A stretch of DNA of 64,000 bases from an uncultured Mediterraneibacter sp. (GCA_944381495.1 CALWLJ010000010.1:61242-125241), one strand, 5' to 3'; positions 9,979 through 19,123 are shown, counted from the stretch's first letter. Numbers and translations are program-made. The notes: generated by a model not told the origin, from the letters alone.

Positions 9979-11463
9979 TTATCCCTCCAGTGATGCCGCA
10001 TAAATCAGTGGAATGCGGACTGTAAAAGTCGTCCCCTCGCCTTCAACACTGTATACCTTGATAGATCCCCGGTGGACGATCACTGCGCTCCTTGCAATGG
10101 CAAGTCCCAGTCCGGTCCCGCCGATCTCTCTCGAATGGGATTTGTCTACGCGATAAAACCGTTCAAAAATATGCGCCTGATCCTTTTCCGGGATACCAAT
10201 TCCCGAATCTTCTACCTTAATATAAAAATATTTGTGATCCGCATTCAGCGACACATGGACCCAACCATTATCTCGATTATATTTAATAGCATTTTCAACA
10301 AGGTTTGAAACAGCAAGGGAAAACTTTGTTTCATCAATCTCCGCTGACACAGGCCGGAAACTCTCCATGACCATCTCCACATTTTTCTTTTCTGCGATCG
10401 GACGGAGCCGCTTCATGATCTGTTCCAGAAGTTCATTGATATTGACAGACCGTATATTCATATTCTGTCCCGTCTTATCCATCTTCACAAGCGAAAGCAA
10501 ATCTATGATGATCTGATTCTCGCGGTCAATTTCTTTCGCAATATCCCCCATAAACTCCTGATACATCTCCACAGGCACATTGTCCTGTTCAAGCAGGGAA
10601 TCTGCAAGCACTTTCATAGAAGTCATCGGAGTCTTAAGCTCATGAGAAACATTGGAGACGAATTCTTCTCTTGACTCATCAAGCATCTTCAGCCTCCCAA
10701 GCATTTTATTAAATGCTTCACTCATCTGCCTGGTCTCGGTAAACGTATCAACATGAAGGACATCATCCGTATACCCTTCGGTAACATTTTCAATTGCTCC
10801 TGTGATCTTGTGAAGAGGCCGTACGACACGATCAGCAAAAAAGACACTCGCAATCCCAAGCAGTATCATAGCGATACAGATAATCCCGCTTCCCTGTGTA
10901 TAAAGAATGGAGACCGTATCTTCTATTGTATCTGTCGAAACGCTGGCAATCAGCACGCCGTCAACCTGCTCTCCGCCTTTCTGCATAATCGGAGAAGCAA
11001 CTTCAATATATCGGTTTTCCCTGTCATATACGTTAGTAGATTCCCCTTTCATACATCGGACCACGTTTTCTGAAACGTCTGTCTTTCCGTCGTCCAGACT
11101 GTATGTATCCTTTATTACCTTCAGATTCTCATCTATGATCATAACTCTGCCACTGTAAATATTGGTAAGCTGAGTCAGATTTGCGTTGATCACTTCTGAA
11201 GTAGGATTATCTAAATATTGGTAGCTTTTGAGCTGATTGCTCAGGATCGTACACTGATTCTGAATCTCCGCCGTCCGAAGTGATACAGCACGCGCCTCAT
11301 AAAAATGCACAAGTCCGAACAATGCCGCCGCGCAGGGCAGAAACCCTGCAAGCATTGTAATAACGATCACACGGAAACGCAGATTCCGAAAGATTTTATC
11401 TTTGAATTTAAACCGAATTTTACCCCTGGAAATAATAACCCACTCCCCACTTCGTATGTACAA
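9979..11463 (-). CDS. Membrane sensor histidine kinase (PhoR/WalK-like)
   Basis: A classical membrane kinase: transmembrane segment (about 30-52), extracellular sensor region, second transmembrane segment near 195, HAMP domain (RVVRPLHKITGAIENV), HisKA with the phosphoacceptor in NVSHELKTPMTSMK, and HATPase_c with the N box (NLVENAIKYN), G1 (DSGIGIP) and G2 (GGTGLGLAI). It should phosphorylate the response regulator encoded just upstream. The start is uncertain: the frame opens with TTG at 11463, inside the end of the regulator gene, and no ATG with a good ribosome binding site precedes the first membrane segment. The ligand is unknown. Confidence 0.9.
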   Translation of the reverse strand: MYIRSGEWVIISRGKIRFKFKDKIFRNLRFRVIVITMLAGFLPCAAALFGLVHFYEARAVSLRTAEIQNQCTILSNQLKSYQYLDNPTSEVINANLTQLTNIYSGRVMIIDENLKVIKDTYSLDDGKTDVSENVVRCMKGESTNVYDRENRYIEVASPIMQKGGEQVDGVLIASVSTDTIEDTVSILYTQGSGIICIAMILLGIASVFFADRVVRPLHKITGAIENVTEGYTDDVLHVDTFTETRQMSEAFNKMLGRLKMLDESREEFVSNVSHELKTPMTSMKVLADSLLEQDNVPVEMYQEFMGDIAKEIDRENQIIIDLLSLVKMDKTGQNMNIRSVNINELLEQIMKRLRPIAEKKNVEMVMESFRPVSAEIDETKFSLAVSNLVENAIKYNRDNGWVHVSLNADHKYFYIKVEDSGIGIPEKDQAHIFERFYRVDKSHSREIGGTGLGLAIARSAVIVHRGSIKVYSVEGEGTTFTVRIPLIYAASLEG

Positions 11464-12106
11464 ATTTCGGCTCGCTGGGATTTACTTCGATCTTCTCTCT
11501 CAGACGCCTGATATGTACATCTACTGTCCTTGCATCTCCGGGATAATCATATCCCCACACAAGATTCAGAAGGTTTTCTCTGCTGTAGACCTTGTTCGGA
11601 TTCATCGCCAGCAGTTCTAGGACGTCAAATTCCTTTGCCGTCAGGTTGATCTCCCTGTCGCCGATAAACACTCTTCTGCTTTCACAGTCGATCTTCATGT
11701 TGCCTTTTATCAGAACCGGACTTGCCGCCGGTTCTTTTCGTTTTGACGTTCTCCGCATAATAGCCTTGATACGGGCCTTAACTTCAAGAATATTAAAAGG
11801 CTTTGTAATATAATCATCCGCCCCATATTCAAGTCCAAGTATTTTGTCCATGTCCTCACTTTTTGCCGTCAGCATAACTATCGGCATATCAGAGAATTCA
11901 CGGATCTGCTGGCAGACCTGAAATCCGTCCAGCTTCGGAAGCATCACATCCAGAAGCACCAGATCATACTCGCAGTTTTTCGCATATTCCAGAGCTTCCT
12001 CACCGTCATAGGCACAGTCCACCTCCATGCCTTCCTGCTCCAGACTGAAACGGATTCCTTTCACGATCAGCTTTTCATCATCTACAACCAAAATTTTCTT
12101 ACTCAT
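11420..12106 (-). CDS. OmpR/PhoB family response regulator
   Basis: The receiver domain (about 1-115) has the acidic pair at D9-D10, phosphoacceptor D53 in DLVLLDVMLP and the conserved lysine in DDYITKPFN. A winged-helix DNA-binding domain follows (about 130-228) with YSRENLLNLVWGY and ARTVDVHIRRLREKIE. It is the partner of the overlapping histidine kinase gene. The arrangement with a GerMN lipoprotein resembles envelope-related systems of the WalRK/PhoPR group. The target genes are not visible. Confidence 0.93.
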   Translation of the reverse strand: MSKKILVVDDEKLIVKGIRFSLEQEGMEVDCAYDGEEALEYAKNCEYDLVLLDVMLPKLDGFQVCQQIREFSDMPIVMLTAKSEDMDKILGLEYGADDYITKPFNILEVKARIKAIMRRTSKRKEPAASPVLIKGNMKIDCESRRVFIGDREINLTAKEFDVLELLAMNPNKVYSRENLLNLVWGYDYPGDARTVDVHIRRLREKIEVNPSEPKFVHTKWGVGYYFQG

Positions 12107-12130
12107 ACTTCTGTTTCCCGACTTCCTGTT

Positions 12131-12862
12131 CTATATTGTTATCTCATCTTTTATTTTATTAAATACGCCTTCCTTAATCCCGCTGATCTCCATCAGCTCC
12201 TCTATGCTCTGAAAGCCTCCATTCTCTTCTCTGTAATCAAGGATACTCTGAGCCTTGGCTTCACCGATTCCTGTCAGTGTCATAAGTTCTTCTTTGCCGG
12301 CTGTATTAATATTTATCTTTTCTTTTCCGCCGTCCCCGGATACCGGACCGCTGCTTTGTTCTCGGATCATATTCCTGCTATTTTCGCCGATTTCAGATTC
12401 TGCAGGCATATAGATCGTCTCGCCATCAGTCACATAACGAGCCTGATCGATCATCTCCGGCGCGGCATCTTCCGTCACACCTCCGGCAAGCTTTACCGCC
12501 TCAAAAACACGAGAGCCCTCTTCAAGTTCATAAACTCCCGGTTTCTTCACAGCACCGCACACGTAAACAAAGACGGAACCTTCTGGGTCAGCAGATATTC
12601 CTGAATCTAACGGATCGCTTTCAGTACTGTTACTCCCTTTTCCTTCATCCGTTCCGGCTTCATGCCTAGATCCGGCTTCTTTGCCGTCCGCGCCGGATGT
12701 TTCTGCGTTCTGCCCGCCGTTTCCTGCAGTGCTGTCCTCAGAAACAGAAATCTCCTGAAGCGCATCGTCCTGTTTGACTCCGCAGCCCGCAAGAGATAAG
12801 CCCATCACGAAAACGGTTATAATAAAAAGGCGGTTTTTCCATTTTTTCAAAATATTAAACAT
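12131..12862 (-). CDS. ComEA-like helix-hairpin-helix lipoprotein
   Basis: ComEA binds double-stranded DNA at the cell surface for transformation. This 243-residue protein has a lipoprotein signal with the lipobox LAGC near residue 27, a polar Ser/Glu/Gly linker, an SLBB domain (VFVYVCGAVKKPGVYEL and on), and a C-terminal helix-hairpin-helix pair (ININTAGKEELMTLTGIGEAKAQ). Most ComEA proteins have a transmembrane anchor; here a lipid anchor is predicted instead. Its ribosome binding site lies within a hairpin. It could be co-transcribed with the downstream two-component genes, 24 bp away. Confidence 0.88.
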   Translation of the reverse strand: MFNILKKWKNRLFIITVFVMGLSLAGCGVKQDDALQEISVSEDSTAGNGGQNAETSGADGKEAGSRHEAGTDEGKGSNSTESDPLDSGISADPEGSVFVYVCGAVKKPGVYELEEGSRVFEAVKLAGGVTEDAAPEMIDQARYVTDGETIYMPAESEIGENSRNMIREQSSGPVSGDGGKEKININTAGKEELMTLTGIGEAKAQSILDYREENGGFQSIEELMEISGIKEGVFNKIKDEITI

Positions 12863-12868
12863 ATATTC

Positions 12869-12890
12869 CTCACAGTTCTCAGGCTGTGAG
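12869..12890 (-). promoter_or_regulatory. Hairpin covering the comEA ribosome binding site
   Basis: A perfect 7-bp inverted repeat (CTCACAG with CTGTGAG on the minus strand, eight-base loop) has the GTGAGG ribosome binding site of the ComEA-like gene in its 3' arm. Folding would hide the site and lower translation. No known riboregulator family is recognised. Confidence 0.5.
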
Positions 12891-12916
12891 ATTATCCCTT
12901 TATGTCAGACATTAAT

Positions 12917-12945
12917 ATTGTATCTAATTTTAAATAAAATTACAA
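12917..12945 (-). promoter_or_regulatory. Putative promoter of the comEA-like operon
   Basis: On the minus strand TTGTAA (12940-12945) and TACAAT (12917-12922) are spaced by exactly 17 bases. This would start transcription about 50 bases before the ComEA-like ATG. Confidence 0.6.
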
Positions 12946-13014
12946 TAGACAATTAATTATTTGTTACAGGATCAGACTATTGTTACATTTCTATTACAAT
13001 TTCTATTACAATTT

Positions 13015-13449
13015 TTATTCCCATTGAAAAATAGTGATTCCAATAACTGCAAGAATGAGCCCGCCCAGTTTTCTCAAATCAAAAGGCTGTTTATCCATCC
13101 CAAAGAGGCCAAACAGTTCAATCAGATAAGACACCGCCAACTGGGCAATCACGATCAGAAGCGCTGACTTTGCAGGCCCCAGCGCCTCGATGCTTTTGAT
13201 CACAGTCCATGTGATCCCGGCGCCCATGACTCCTCCCAGCAGCATATACTTCGGCTCTACTTTCCCAATGGCTGCTATGCTCTGCCTTCCTGTAAAAAAC
13301 CATGCTGCCAGACAGACAGCAAATGCTGTAATCTGAACCCAGCCGTTGCTGACCCACATTCCCGTGGTCTTTGTCACCTGTGTATTGAACACTCCCTGGA
13401 TACTCATGAGTGCTCCCGACAGAAGAGCAATTAAAAAACCGATCATCAT
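13015..13449 (-). CDS. DMT family transporter, YdcZ (DUF606) type
   Basis: A 144-residue hydrophobic protein with five predicted membrane helices and a duplicated-half architecture as in the YdcZ branch of the drug/metabolite transporter superfamily. Segments such as MSIQGVFNTQV near the N-terminus and GLILAVIGITIFQW at the C-terminus match that family. Members of this size often work as pairs, but no second copy lies nearby. A GGAGG site precedes the ATG. The substrate is unknown. Confidence 0.85.
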   Translation of the reverse strand: MMIGFLIALLSGALMSIQGVFNTQVTKTTGMWVSNGWVQITAFAVCLAAWFFTGRQSIAAIGKVEPKYMLLGGVMGAGITWTVIKSIEALGPAKSALLIVIAQLAVSYLIELFGLFGMDKQPFDLRKLGGLILAVIGITIFQWE

Positions 13450-13550
13450 ACATACCTCCCCGTATTCTATGTCCGCTTTCCGGTTAGTATGTCCGATGTC
13501 CGGTTTTTTATTCCATCATTCTGTTGGTCATTCATTTCAAAGGCAGATCA

Positions 13551-14747
13551 TCATCGCGCTGAAATGGAAGACAAAACCTGACGCAGTTTGTCTGTCATCT
13601 CATCAATGTGCTTATCTTCCACAATAAGCGGCGGCACCAGACGAAGAACATTTCCCTGAGCGGAAATAACCAGAAGTCCGGTGTCAATAGCTGACTGAAT
13701 CACTTCTCCTACCGGTACCGAAAGTACAAGGCCCTGCATCAGCCCTTTGCCTTTTTTCCCTTTCACGCATTCAAACTCATCTGTCAATTCATCCAGCTTT
13801 TCCTCCAGATAGGGTGCAACCCGATTTACATGTCCTACAATATCCTCTTTTTCAAATATTTCGATTACCTTTTTCACTGCCGTGCAGGCCAGCGGATTTC
13901 CGCCGTATGTAGCCCCGTGGTCCCCCGGCTGCAGGGAATACTCTGCCACCCGCTCCGTCATGGCAAAAGCTCCCACCGGAATTCCATTTCCAATCGCTTT
14001 CGCCATTGTCATGATATCCGGCTTCACGCCAAATCCCTGCCAAGCGAACATGCTTCCTGTTCTTCCCATACCACATTGCACCTCATCGCAGATCATCAGG
14101 ATATCATTTTCATCGCAGATCCTGCGGACACCTTCCATAAATTCCTGTGTGGCAAGATTCATCCCTCCCTCGCCCTGAAGAGGTTCAAGAATAATTGCAC
14201 ACGTTTTGTCATTGACAAGTGCTTTTACGCTTTCAAGATTGTTAAACTCTGCAAACCTCACACCTGGAAGTACCGGTTCAAAGGGAGTTCTGTATTCCTC
14301 ATGTCCTGTAACTGAAACCGCGCCAAAACTTCTTCCGTGGAAAGAGTTCTCCATGGCAATAAATTCATAACGTCCACTTTGTTTTGTATACGCATACTTT
14401 CTCGCCGCCTTCAAAGCTCCTTCGTTTGCCTCTGTTCCGCTGTTTGTAAAAAATACACGGTCCATTCCCGAAACCCGGTTCAGCGCCTCGGCGGCCTGCC
14501 CGCATTTTTCGTGATAGTACAGATTTGATGTATGGCATAGTTTATCAATCTGATCTTTCAGGGCCTCATTCAATTCTCTGTTATTATACCCCAGACCACA
14601 CACAGCAATCCCGGCAGCAAAATCCAGATACTTCTTTCCGTCTATATCATAGAGATAAACGCCTTCTCCGTGATCAAGTGCAACAGGGAAACGATTATAA
14701 ACATGGACCAGATTCCGGTCCGCCGCCTGTATTTTTTCATTCACCAT
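13551..14747 (-). CDS. argD: Acetylornithine aminotransferase
   Basis: A class III PLP aminotransferase that converts N-acetylglutamate semialdehyde to N-acetylornithine. The PLP-binding features are present: [14 protein letters not shown], the aspartate in [15 protein letters not shown], and the Schiff-base lysine in [11 protein letters not shown]. The 398-residue length is normal. It is the last gene of argC-GNAT-argJ-argB-argD, overlapping argB by 11 bp, which supports this role over succinylornithine or GABA aminotransferases. Confidence 0.95.
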   Translation of the reverse strand: MVNEKIQAADRNLVHVYNRFPVALDHGEGVYLYDIDGKKYLDFAAGIAVCGLGYNNRELNEALKDQIDKLCHTSNLYYHEKCGQAAEALNRVSGMDRVFFTNSGTEANEGALKAARKYAYTKQSGRYEFIAMENSFHGRSFGAVSVTGHEEYRTPFEPVLPGVRFAEFNNLESVKALVNDKTCAIILEPLQGEGGMNLATQEFMEGVRRICDENDILMICDEVQCGMGRTGSMFAWQGFGVKPDIMTMAKAIGNGIPVGAFAMTERVAEYSLQPGDHGATYGGNPLACTAVKKVIEIFEKEDIVGHVNRVAPYLEEKLDELTDEFECVKGKKGKGLMQGLVLSVPVGEVIQSAIDTGLLVISAQGNVLRLVPPLIVEDKHIDEMTDKLRQVLSSISAR

Positions 14748-15636
14748 TATAATACCTGCTTTCTTCGTTATTCAGTATTGCCGTTCCGATACCTTTGTTG
14801 GTAAAAATTTCAAGTAAGAGACAGTGGGGGATCCGTCCGTCCAATATATGCACTCTAGATACTCCGTTCTCAATGGCATCAATACAGTTTGTCAGCTTTG
14901 GAAGCATACCGCCGCCGATATATCCGTCTTCCATCAACTTTCTTGCCTCGTCAACTCTAAGTTCTGAAATCAGAGTTTTCGGATCTCCCGGATCCTTGTA
15001 TACTCCTTCAATGTCTGTCAGAAAGGCAAGCTTCTCAGCTTTCACCGCCCGGGCGATAGCACACGCCGCATCATCAGCATTGATATTGTAAGTATTATAA
15101 TCGTCATCCAGACCTACCGGGCAGACGATCGGAAGGAAATCCTTTTCCAACAGATCATACAAGATCGATGCATTGACCGCTTTGATGTCACCTACGTATC
15201 CAATATCCTTTCCATCAGAATACTTTTTCTCTACTTTCAGAAGAGCTCCGTCCTTACCGCTGATGCCGATAGCACGAACCCCCAGGCTCTCCACCAGCTG
15301 CACCAGACTTTTGTTTACTTTTCCCAGCACCATTTCAGCGATTTCCATCGTATCCGCATCTGTTACTCGCAAACCGTTGATAAACCGCGGTTCCATGCCT
15401 ACTTTGCCAACCCACTTGCTGATCTCCTTACCGCCGCCGTGCACAATAATCGGTTTGAATCCCACAAGCTTCAGTAGAGTCACATCTTCAATTACACGTT
15501 TTTTTAACTCTTCATCCACCATGGCGCTTCCGCCATATTTCACTACGATGATTTTACGGTTAAAGCGCTGAATGTAGGGAAGCGCCTCTATCAGCACCTG
15601 CGCTTTGTCAAGATATTGCTTCATGTTGTCGTTCAT
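14737..15636 (-). CDS. argB: Acetylglutamate kinase
   Basis: This kinase phosphorylates N-acetylglutamate, usually the arginine-feedback step. Amino acid kinase fold: VVKYGGSAM near the N-terminus, VHGGGKEIS and the C-terminal [12 protein letters not shown] chose the ATG at 15634-15636 because an AAGGAGG site lies six bases upstream; the open frame extends 13 codons further but into a repeat array. The 299-residue length is normal, and the N-terminal helix seen in arginine-sensitive enzymes ([21 protein letters not shown]) is present. Confidence 0.95.
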   Translation of the reverse strand: MNDNMKQYLDKAQVLIEALPYIQRFNRKIIVVKYGGSAMVDEELKKRVIEDVTLLKLVGFKPIIVHGGGKEISKWVGKVGMEPRFINGLRVTDADTMEIAEMVLGKVNKSLVQLVESLGVRAIGISGKDGALLKVEKKYSDGKDIGYVGDIKAVNASILYDLLEKDFLPIVCPVGLDDDYNTYNINADDAACAIARAVKAEKLAFLTDIEGVYKDPGDPKTLISELRVDEARKLMEDGYIGGGMLPKLTNCIDAIENGVSRVHILDGRIPHCLLLEIFTNKGIGTAILNNEESRYYNGE

Positions 15637-15649
15637 ACTTACCTCCTTC

Positions 15650-15735
15650 GGGGACGTAGTCAAATTCAATTTCACTACGTCCCAAATCGGAATTCAGTGT
15701 GTCCCAAATTGAATTTTGCCCTGTCCCTTTTTGAA
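15650..15735. repeat. 22-bp-period repeat array, copy A (in arg operon)
   Basis: Starts with an inverted repeat GGGACGTAGT ... ACTACGTCCC (15651-15683) and continues with AATTCAGTGTGTCCC and a degenerate unit ending TGTCCC. The GTCCC triplet ends fall at 15683, 15705 and 15727, exactly 22 bp apart. It abuts the argB ribosome binding site. Related arrays lie at 17.5 and 61.7 kb. Confidence 0.85.
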
Positions 15736-15772
15736 TATTTTTACACTACATATTCTTCTTTTTTCCGCCAGA

Positions 15773-16996
15773 TTAGCTTCTGTAATCTGCATTAATGTCA
15801 ATATAGCCATGTGTCAGATCGCATCCCCATGCCGTTGCCTCTTCCTGGCCCTGTTTTATATCTGCAATTGCAGTAACTTCAGGCTGTGACAGAATTTCCG
15901 TAGCTTTTTCCTCACTGTAATCGGTAGCAGTTCCATTTTCTATTATCTTAAGCTTTCCTGCTGCGCTCTCAAAATAGAGATCTACTTTTTCAGGATCGAA
16001 TTCTGCTCCTGAATATCCCATAGCACAGAGAATACGTCCCCAGTTAGCATCGTGTCCTGCAATAGCCGCCTTGGTCAGATTCGAACAGACAACGGACTTC
16101 GCCAGTGTTTTAGCCTGTTTCTTTGTAGCAGCGCCTTTCACTTTCACTTCAAATAACGCGGTTGCACCTTCTCCATCGCCAGCCATCATTTTGGCAAGTT
16201 TTTCATTTACACAATGCAGAGCCTCTTTAAACAGAAAATATTCAGGAGTATTGACTCTGATTTTCTTATTACCTGCCTCCCCGTTTGCAAGAAGGAGTAC
16301 CGTATCATTAGTTGATGTATCTCCATCTACGGAAATCATATTATATGTATCTTCCACATCTGCGCTCAACGCTGCCTGCAGAGCTTTTTTGGAAATTTTG
16401 GCATCAGTTGTAATAAACGCCAGCATTGTACACATGTTGGGGTGAATCATTCCGGAACCCTTTGCCATACCTCCAATAGTTACTGTCTTGCCTCCAATTT
16501 CCAGTCTGACAGCTGCTTCTTTCTTTCTTGTATCCGTAGTCATAATCGCCCTGGCGGCATCTGTCCCGCTGACAGTTCCCCCCTTTTTCGATGACGCAAG
16601 TACTGAAATTCCAGCCTTCACCCGTTCCATCGGAAGCTGCATTCCTATTACCCCTGTGGAACCTACCAGCACGCCTTCAGCGTCAATACCAAACAGCTTC
16701 GCAGCTTCTTCTGCTGTCTCTCTGCAGTATTTCATTCCTTCCTCTCCCGTACATGCATTTGCAATACCTGAGTTAACAATAACTGCATGAGACTTTATCC
16801 CGCTTTCCACCACTGCCTTGTCCCATTTAACAGGAGCCGCTTTTACCACATTCGTGGTAAATGTTCCTGCTGTTTTACACGGTTTTTCACTGTACACTAG
16901 GGCCATATCCGCCCGTCCCTGATATTTGATTCCTGCTGCTGCTGACGCCGCCTGAAATCCTTTTGCTGCGGTTACGCCGCCTTCGATTATTTCCAT
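15773..16996 (-). CDS. argJ: Bifunctional ornithine acetyltransferase / N-acetylglutamate synthase
   Basis: ArgJ moves the acetyl group from N-acetylornithine to glutamate, making the pathway cyclic. The precursor cleaves itself before a threonine in the (A/C)TML motif, seen here in KGSGMIHPNMCTMLAF. The motif GHDANWGRILCAMGYSG near the C-terminus is typical. I start at the ATG at 16994-16996, preceded by AGGAAGAG; the open frame upstream overlaps the GNAT gene. The protein has 407 residues. Whether it also accepts acetyl-CoA (bifunctional) cannot be read from sequence with certainty. Confidence 0.94.
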   Translation of the reverse strand: MEIIEGGVTAAKGFQAASAAAGIKYQGRADMALVYSEKPCKTAGTFTTNVVKAAPVKWDKAVVESGIKSHAVIVNSGIANACTGEEGMKYCRETAEEAAKLFGIDAEGVLVGSTGVIGMQLPMERVKAGISVLASSKKGGTVSGTDAARAIMTTDTRKKEAAVRLEIGGKTVTIGGMAKGSGMIHPNMCTMLAFITTDAKISKKALQAALSADVEDTYNMISVDGDTSTNDTVLLLANGEAGNKKIRVNTPEYFLFKEALHCVNEKLAKMMAGDGEGATALFEVKVKGAATKKQAKTLAKSVVCSNLTKAAIAGHDANWGRILCAMGYSGAEFDPEKVDLYFESAAGKLKIIENGTATDYSEEKATEILSQPEVTAIADIKQGQEEATAWGCDLTHGYIDINADYRS

Positions 16997-17012
16997 TTTC
17001 TCTTCCTTTCTC

Positions 17013-17459
17013 CTACTGCTCATTGAATGCTGTTATATTTTCCTCGTTTAATGTAAAATCATAATAATTCAGATCCAGACGCTCGGTCCATCCAATAGTA
17101 TTCCAAAATGTGTTTCCGATATCGTTTTTAGTAAATGCGATAAGAGAGACCTTGTTAATATGCTCATCCTTCAACGCCTTCATGGCATGAACCACCATAT
17201 CCTTTCCAATTCCATGGCGTCTATATTTTTCATCTACACACACATGATAAAGACATCCCCGCCGACCATCATGTCCACATAGGATACTTCCCACAATCCT
17301 GCCGTCCTTCACTGCCACGACACTTGTAGTCGGATTTCTCTTAAGGAAACGTTCCACACCCTCTCTGGAATCATCGATGCTCCGGATACCAAAGCCTTTG
17401 ATTTTCTTCCATAAAGCATATACCTGATCATAGTCATCTATCGTCATAACACGTATCAT
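17013..17459 (-). CDS. GNAT family N-acetyltransferase in the arginine operon
   Basis: A 148-residue single-domain acetyltransferase of the GNAT fold. The acetyl-CoA pyrophosphate loop is visible as EKYRRHGIGKDMV, and the segment GRIVGSILCGHDGRRG forms the preceding strands. It sits between argC and argJ with its own GGAG site, 16 bp before argJ. The position suggests a role in arginine metabolism, possibly acetylating glutamate like short ArgA-type enzymes, but the sequence alone does not show the substrate. It could be an unrelated acetyltransferase that joined the operon. Confidence 0.85.
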   Translation of the reverse strand: MIRVMTIDDYDQVYALWKKIKGFGIRSIDDSREGVERFLKRNPTTSVVAVKDGRIVGSILCGHDGRRGCLYHVCVDEKYRRHGIGKDMVVHAMKALKDEHINKVSLIAFTKNDIGNTFWNTIGWTERLDLNYYDFTLNEENITAFNEQ

Positions 17460-17511
17460 AGTCTACTCCATTCCGCCGGGATCTCCCAGCACTCAACTTC
17501 ATTTTATCCAT

Positions 17512-17618
17512 TTTGGGACACACTGAATCCCGGTTTGGGACACACTGAATCTCAATTTGGGACACACTGAATTTCAATTTGGGACGTAGTGAAATTGAAT
17601 TTGACTACGTCCCCAAAT
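17512..17618. repeat. 22-bp-period repeat array, copy B (in arg operon)
   Basis: Three direct units beginning GGGACACACTGAAT (17515, 17537, 17559) and a fourth beginning GGGACGTAGT (17581), exactly 22 bp apart. The fourth unit forms an inverted repeat with ACTACGTCCC (17605-17614). It fills most of the 163-bp gap between argC and the GNAT gene and ends a few bases from the argC stop codon. Confidence 0.9.
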
Positions 17619-17622
17619 CAGG

Positions 17623-18663
17623 TCAGGGGAACACTGGCACCAATTCCAGGCCTTCGCTTTCCTCCAGCCCAAACATCAGGTTCATATTCTGTACCGCCTG
17701 GCCTGCCGCGCCTTTCACCAGGTTATCAATAGCCCCCATCATAATGATTCTGCCGGTTCTGGGATCGATTTTGAAGTTAATATCTACAAAATTGCTGCCT
17801 TCTACCCATCTGGTCTCCGGACAAACGTCTTTTTCCAGCACCCGGACAAATTTTTCATTTTTATAATATTTATCATATACTGCTTTTACTTCTTCGTAGC
17901 TGACATCCTTTTTCAACTTCGCATACTCTGTAGCAAGGATGCCCCTGTTCATGGGCACAAGATGGGGCGTAAAATTCAACACTACTTTTTCTCCTGCAGC
18001 ATATCCCAGCTGTTCTTCAATTTCAGGTGTATGCCGATGAGTCGCTACTCCATATGCTTTTATATTCTCATTAACTTCACAAAACAGATTTGCCACCTTG
18101 GCTCCTCTGCCGGCCCCGGAGGTACCGGATTTTGCGTCAATGATCAGTGTGCTCATATCAATCAGTCCCTCCTTTGCGAGGGGATATGCTGTTAAGATAG
18201 AACACGTAGTATAACATCCCGGATTTGCCACTAATCGGGCTTTTTTCACATCTTCCCGGTTAATCTCACAGAGTCCGTAAACCGCCTCATCGAGAAACTG
18301 AGGTGCTTTGTGGTCGATCTTGTACCATTCTTCGTAAACTTTTACGTCTTTCAAACGGAAATCCGCGCTCAGATCAATAATCTTTGTCTTTGAGAGAATC
18401 TCTTCGTTTACAAGAGATGCGCACAGTCCCTGTGGTGTAGCCGTAAAAATGACGTCCACCTGGGAAGCAAGTTCTTCCATATTGTCATCCATACAGACCG
18501 CGTCTACAATCTGGAACATATTCTGATAGACGTCTGCATATTTCTTATCTATGTAACTTCTGGAGCCGAACCATTTGATTTCTGCATCTTTATGACCTGT
18601 CAGGATCCTTACCAGTTCTCCGCCGGCATACCCGGTTGCTCCGATAATTCCAACTTTTATCAT
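17623..18663 (-). CDS. argC: N-acetyl-gamma-glutamyl-phosphate reductase
   Basis: The enzyme reduces N-acetylglutamyl phosphate to the semialdehyde with NADPH. The nucleotide-binding GATGYAGGEL motif is at the N-terminus and the catalytic cysteine lies in VANPGCYTTCSILT; the HRHTPEIEEQ motif is also present. The chosen ATG (18661-18663) has AAAGGA upstream and gives 346 residues. As first gene behind an arginine-type palindromic promoter, it opens the argC-GNAT-argJ-argB-argD operon. Confidence 0.95.
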   Translation of the reverse strand: MIKVGIIGATGYAGGELVRILTGHKDAEIKWFGSRSYIDKKYADVYQNMFQIVDAVCMDDNMEELASQVDVIFTATPQGLCASLVNEEILSKTKIIDLSADFRLKDVKVYEEWYKIDHKAPQFLDEAVYGLCEINREDVKKARLVANPGCYTTCSILTAYPLAKEGLIDMSTLIIDAKSGTSGAGRGAKVANLFCEVNENIKAYGVATHRHTPEIEEQLGYAAGEKVVLNFTPHLVPMNRGILATEYAKLKKDVSYEEVKAVYDKYYKNEKFVRVLEKDVCPETRWVEGSNFVDINFKIDPRTGRIIMMGAIDNLVKGAAGQAVQNMNLMFGLEESEGLELVPVFP

Positions 18664-18765
18664 AATCAAAATTCCTTTCTACTTTTATGCGTTTCACTCA
18701 TGCGGGAACACTTTTGTTCTCTGTGCCCCTGACCTGCACAATTTGCTATTCACAACTGCATTTTC

Positions 18766-18837
18766 TTATGATAAAACACATTTAACAGGAAGTAAAGCAT
18801 TTCCGCCATACTGCCTTTCCCGGAATGCTTGAAACAT
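18766..18837 (-). CDS. Possible leader peptide before argC (23 residues)
   Basis: A short open frame starts with ATG at 18835-18837, directly after a strong GGAGAAAGAGG ribosome binding site, about 35 bases downstream of the predicted argC transcription start. It encodes MFQAFRERQYGGNALLPVKC plus three residues and contains two rare-type arginine codons (CGG, AGG). The stop lies about 100 bases before argC. A stem-loop (GCATTCCG with CGGAAATGC) falls inside it. It may be a regulatory leader peptide; no family is recognised and chance cannot be excluded. Confidence 0.35.
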   Translation of the reverse strand: MFQAFRERQYGGNALLPVKCVLS

Positions 18838-18870
18838 CCTCTTTCTCCAAATTTATATGAATATCATGTG

Positions 18871-18908
18871 CTTGCATAATAATACATCCTTTTTGAATAT
18901 TATGCAAG
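18871..18908 (-). promoter_or_regulatory. argC promoter with overlapping palindrome (likely ArgR site)
   Basis: An 11-bp perfect inverted repeat, CTTGCATAATA (18871-18881) and TATTATGCAAG (18898-18908). On the minus strand it contains a -35 TTGCAT and a -10 TATTAT (18879-18884) spaced 17 bases. A similar TTATGCATTTT half lies at 18920-18930. The argG promoter carries the same TTGCATAAT core, so an arginine repressor is the likely binder. The surrounding 460-bp gap between argC and proA holds this site, the leader frame and a hairpin. Confidence 0.65.
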
Positions 18909-18993
18909 TATTTTTTCACTTTTATGCATTTTCAATTAATATCTATACATTTCAACATAAAAAATATAAATACAGATATTCGGGATAAGTCAA

Positions 18994-19035
18994 ATGCAGA
19001 ACATCATGATCATTTTATACCATAATGTTCTGCAT
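18994..19035 (-). terminator. Putative terminator after proBA
   Basis: A perfect 11-bp stem, ATGCAGAACAT (18994-19004) and ATGTTCTGCAT (19025-19035), about 90 bases after the proA stop. On the minus strand only TTTGAC follows, a weak T-run, so termination strength is uncertain. Confidence 0.45.
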
Positions 19036-19123
19036 CAGAATAATCCTGTTTCTATTTTCCTGTTTCTATTTTCCTGTTTTTCTTTTTGTGATTATTCAGA
19101 TCGGATTCTTCAGACGATCGCAG

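Noticed and set aside
15650-15735. 22-bp repeat arrays as CRISPR arrays
   Set aside because: The units are contiguous with no unique spacers, the period is shorter than any CRISPR repeat-spacer unit, and no cas genes lie in the window.
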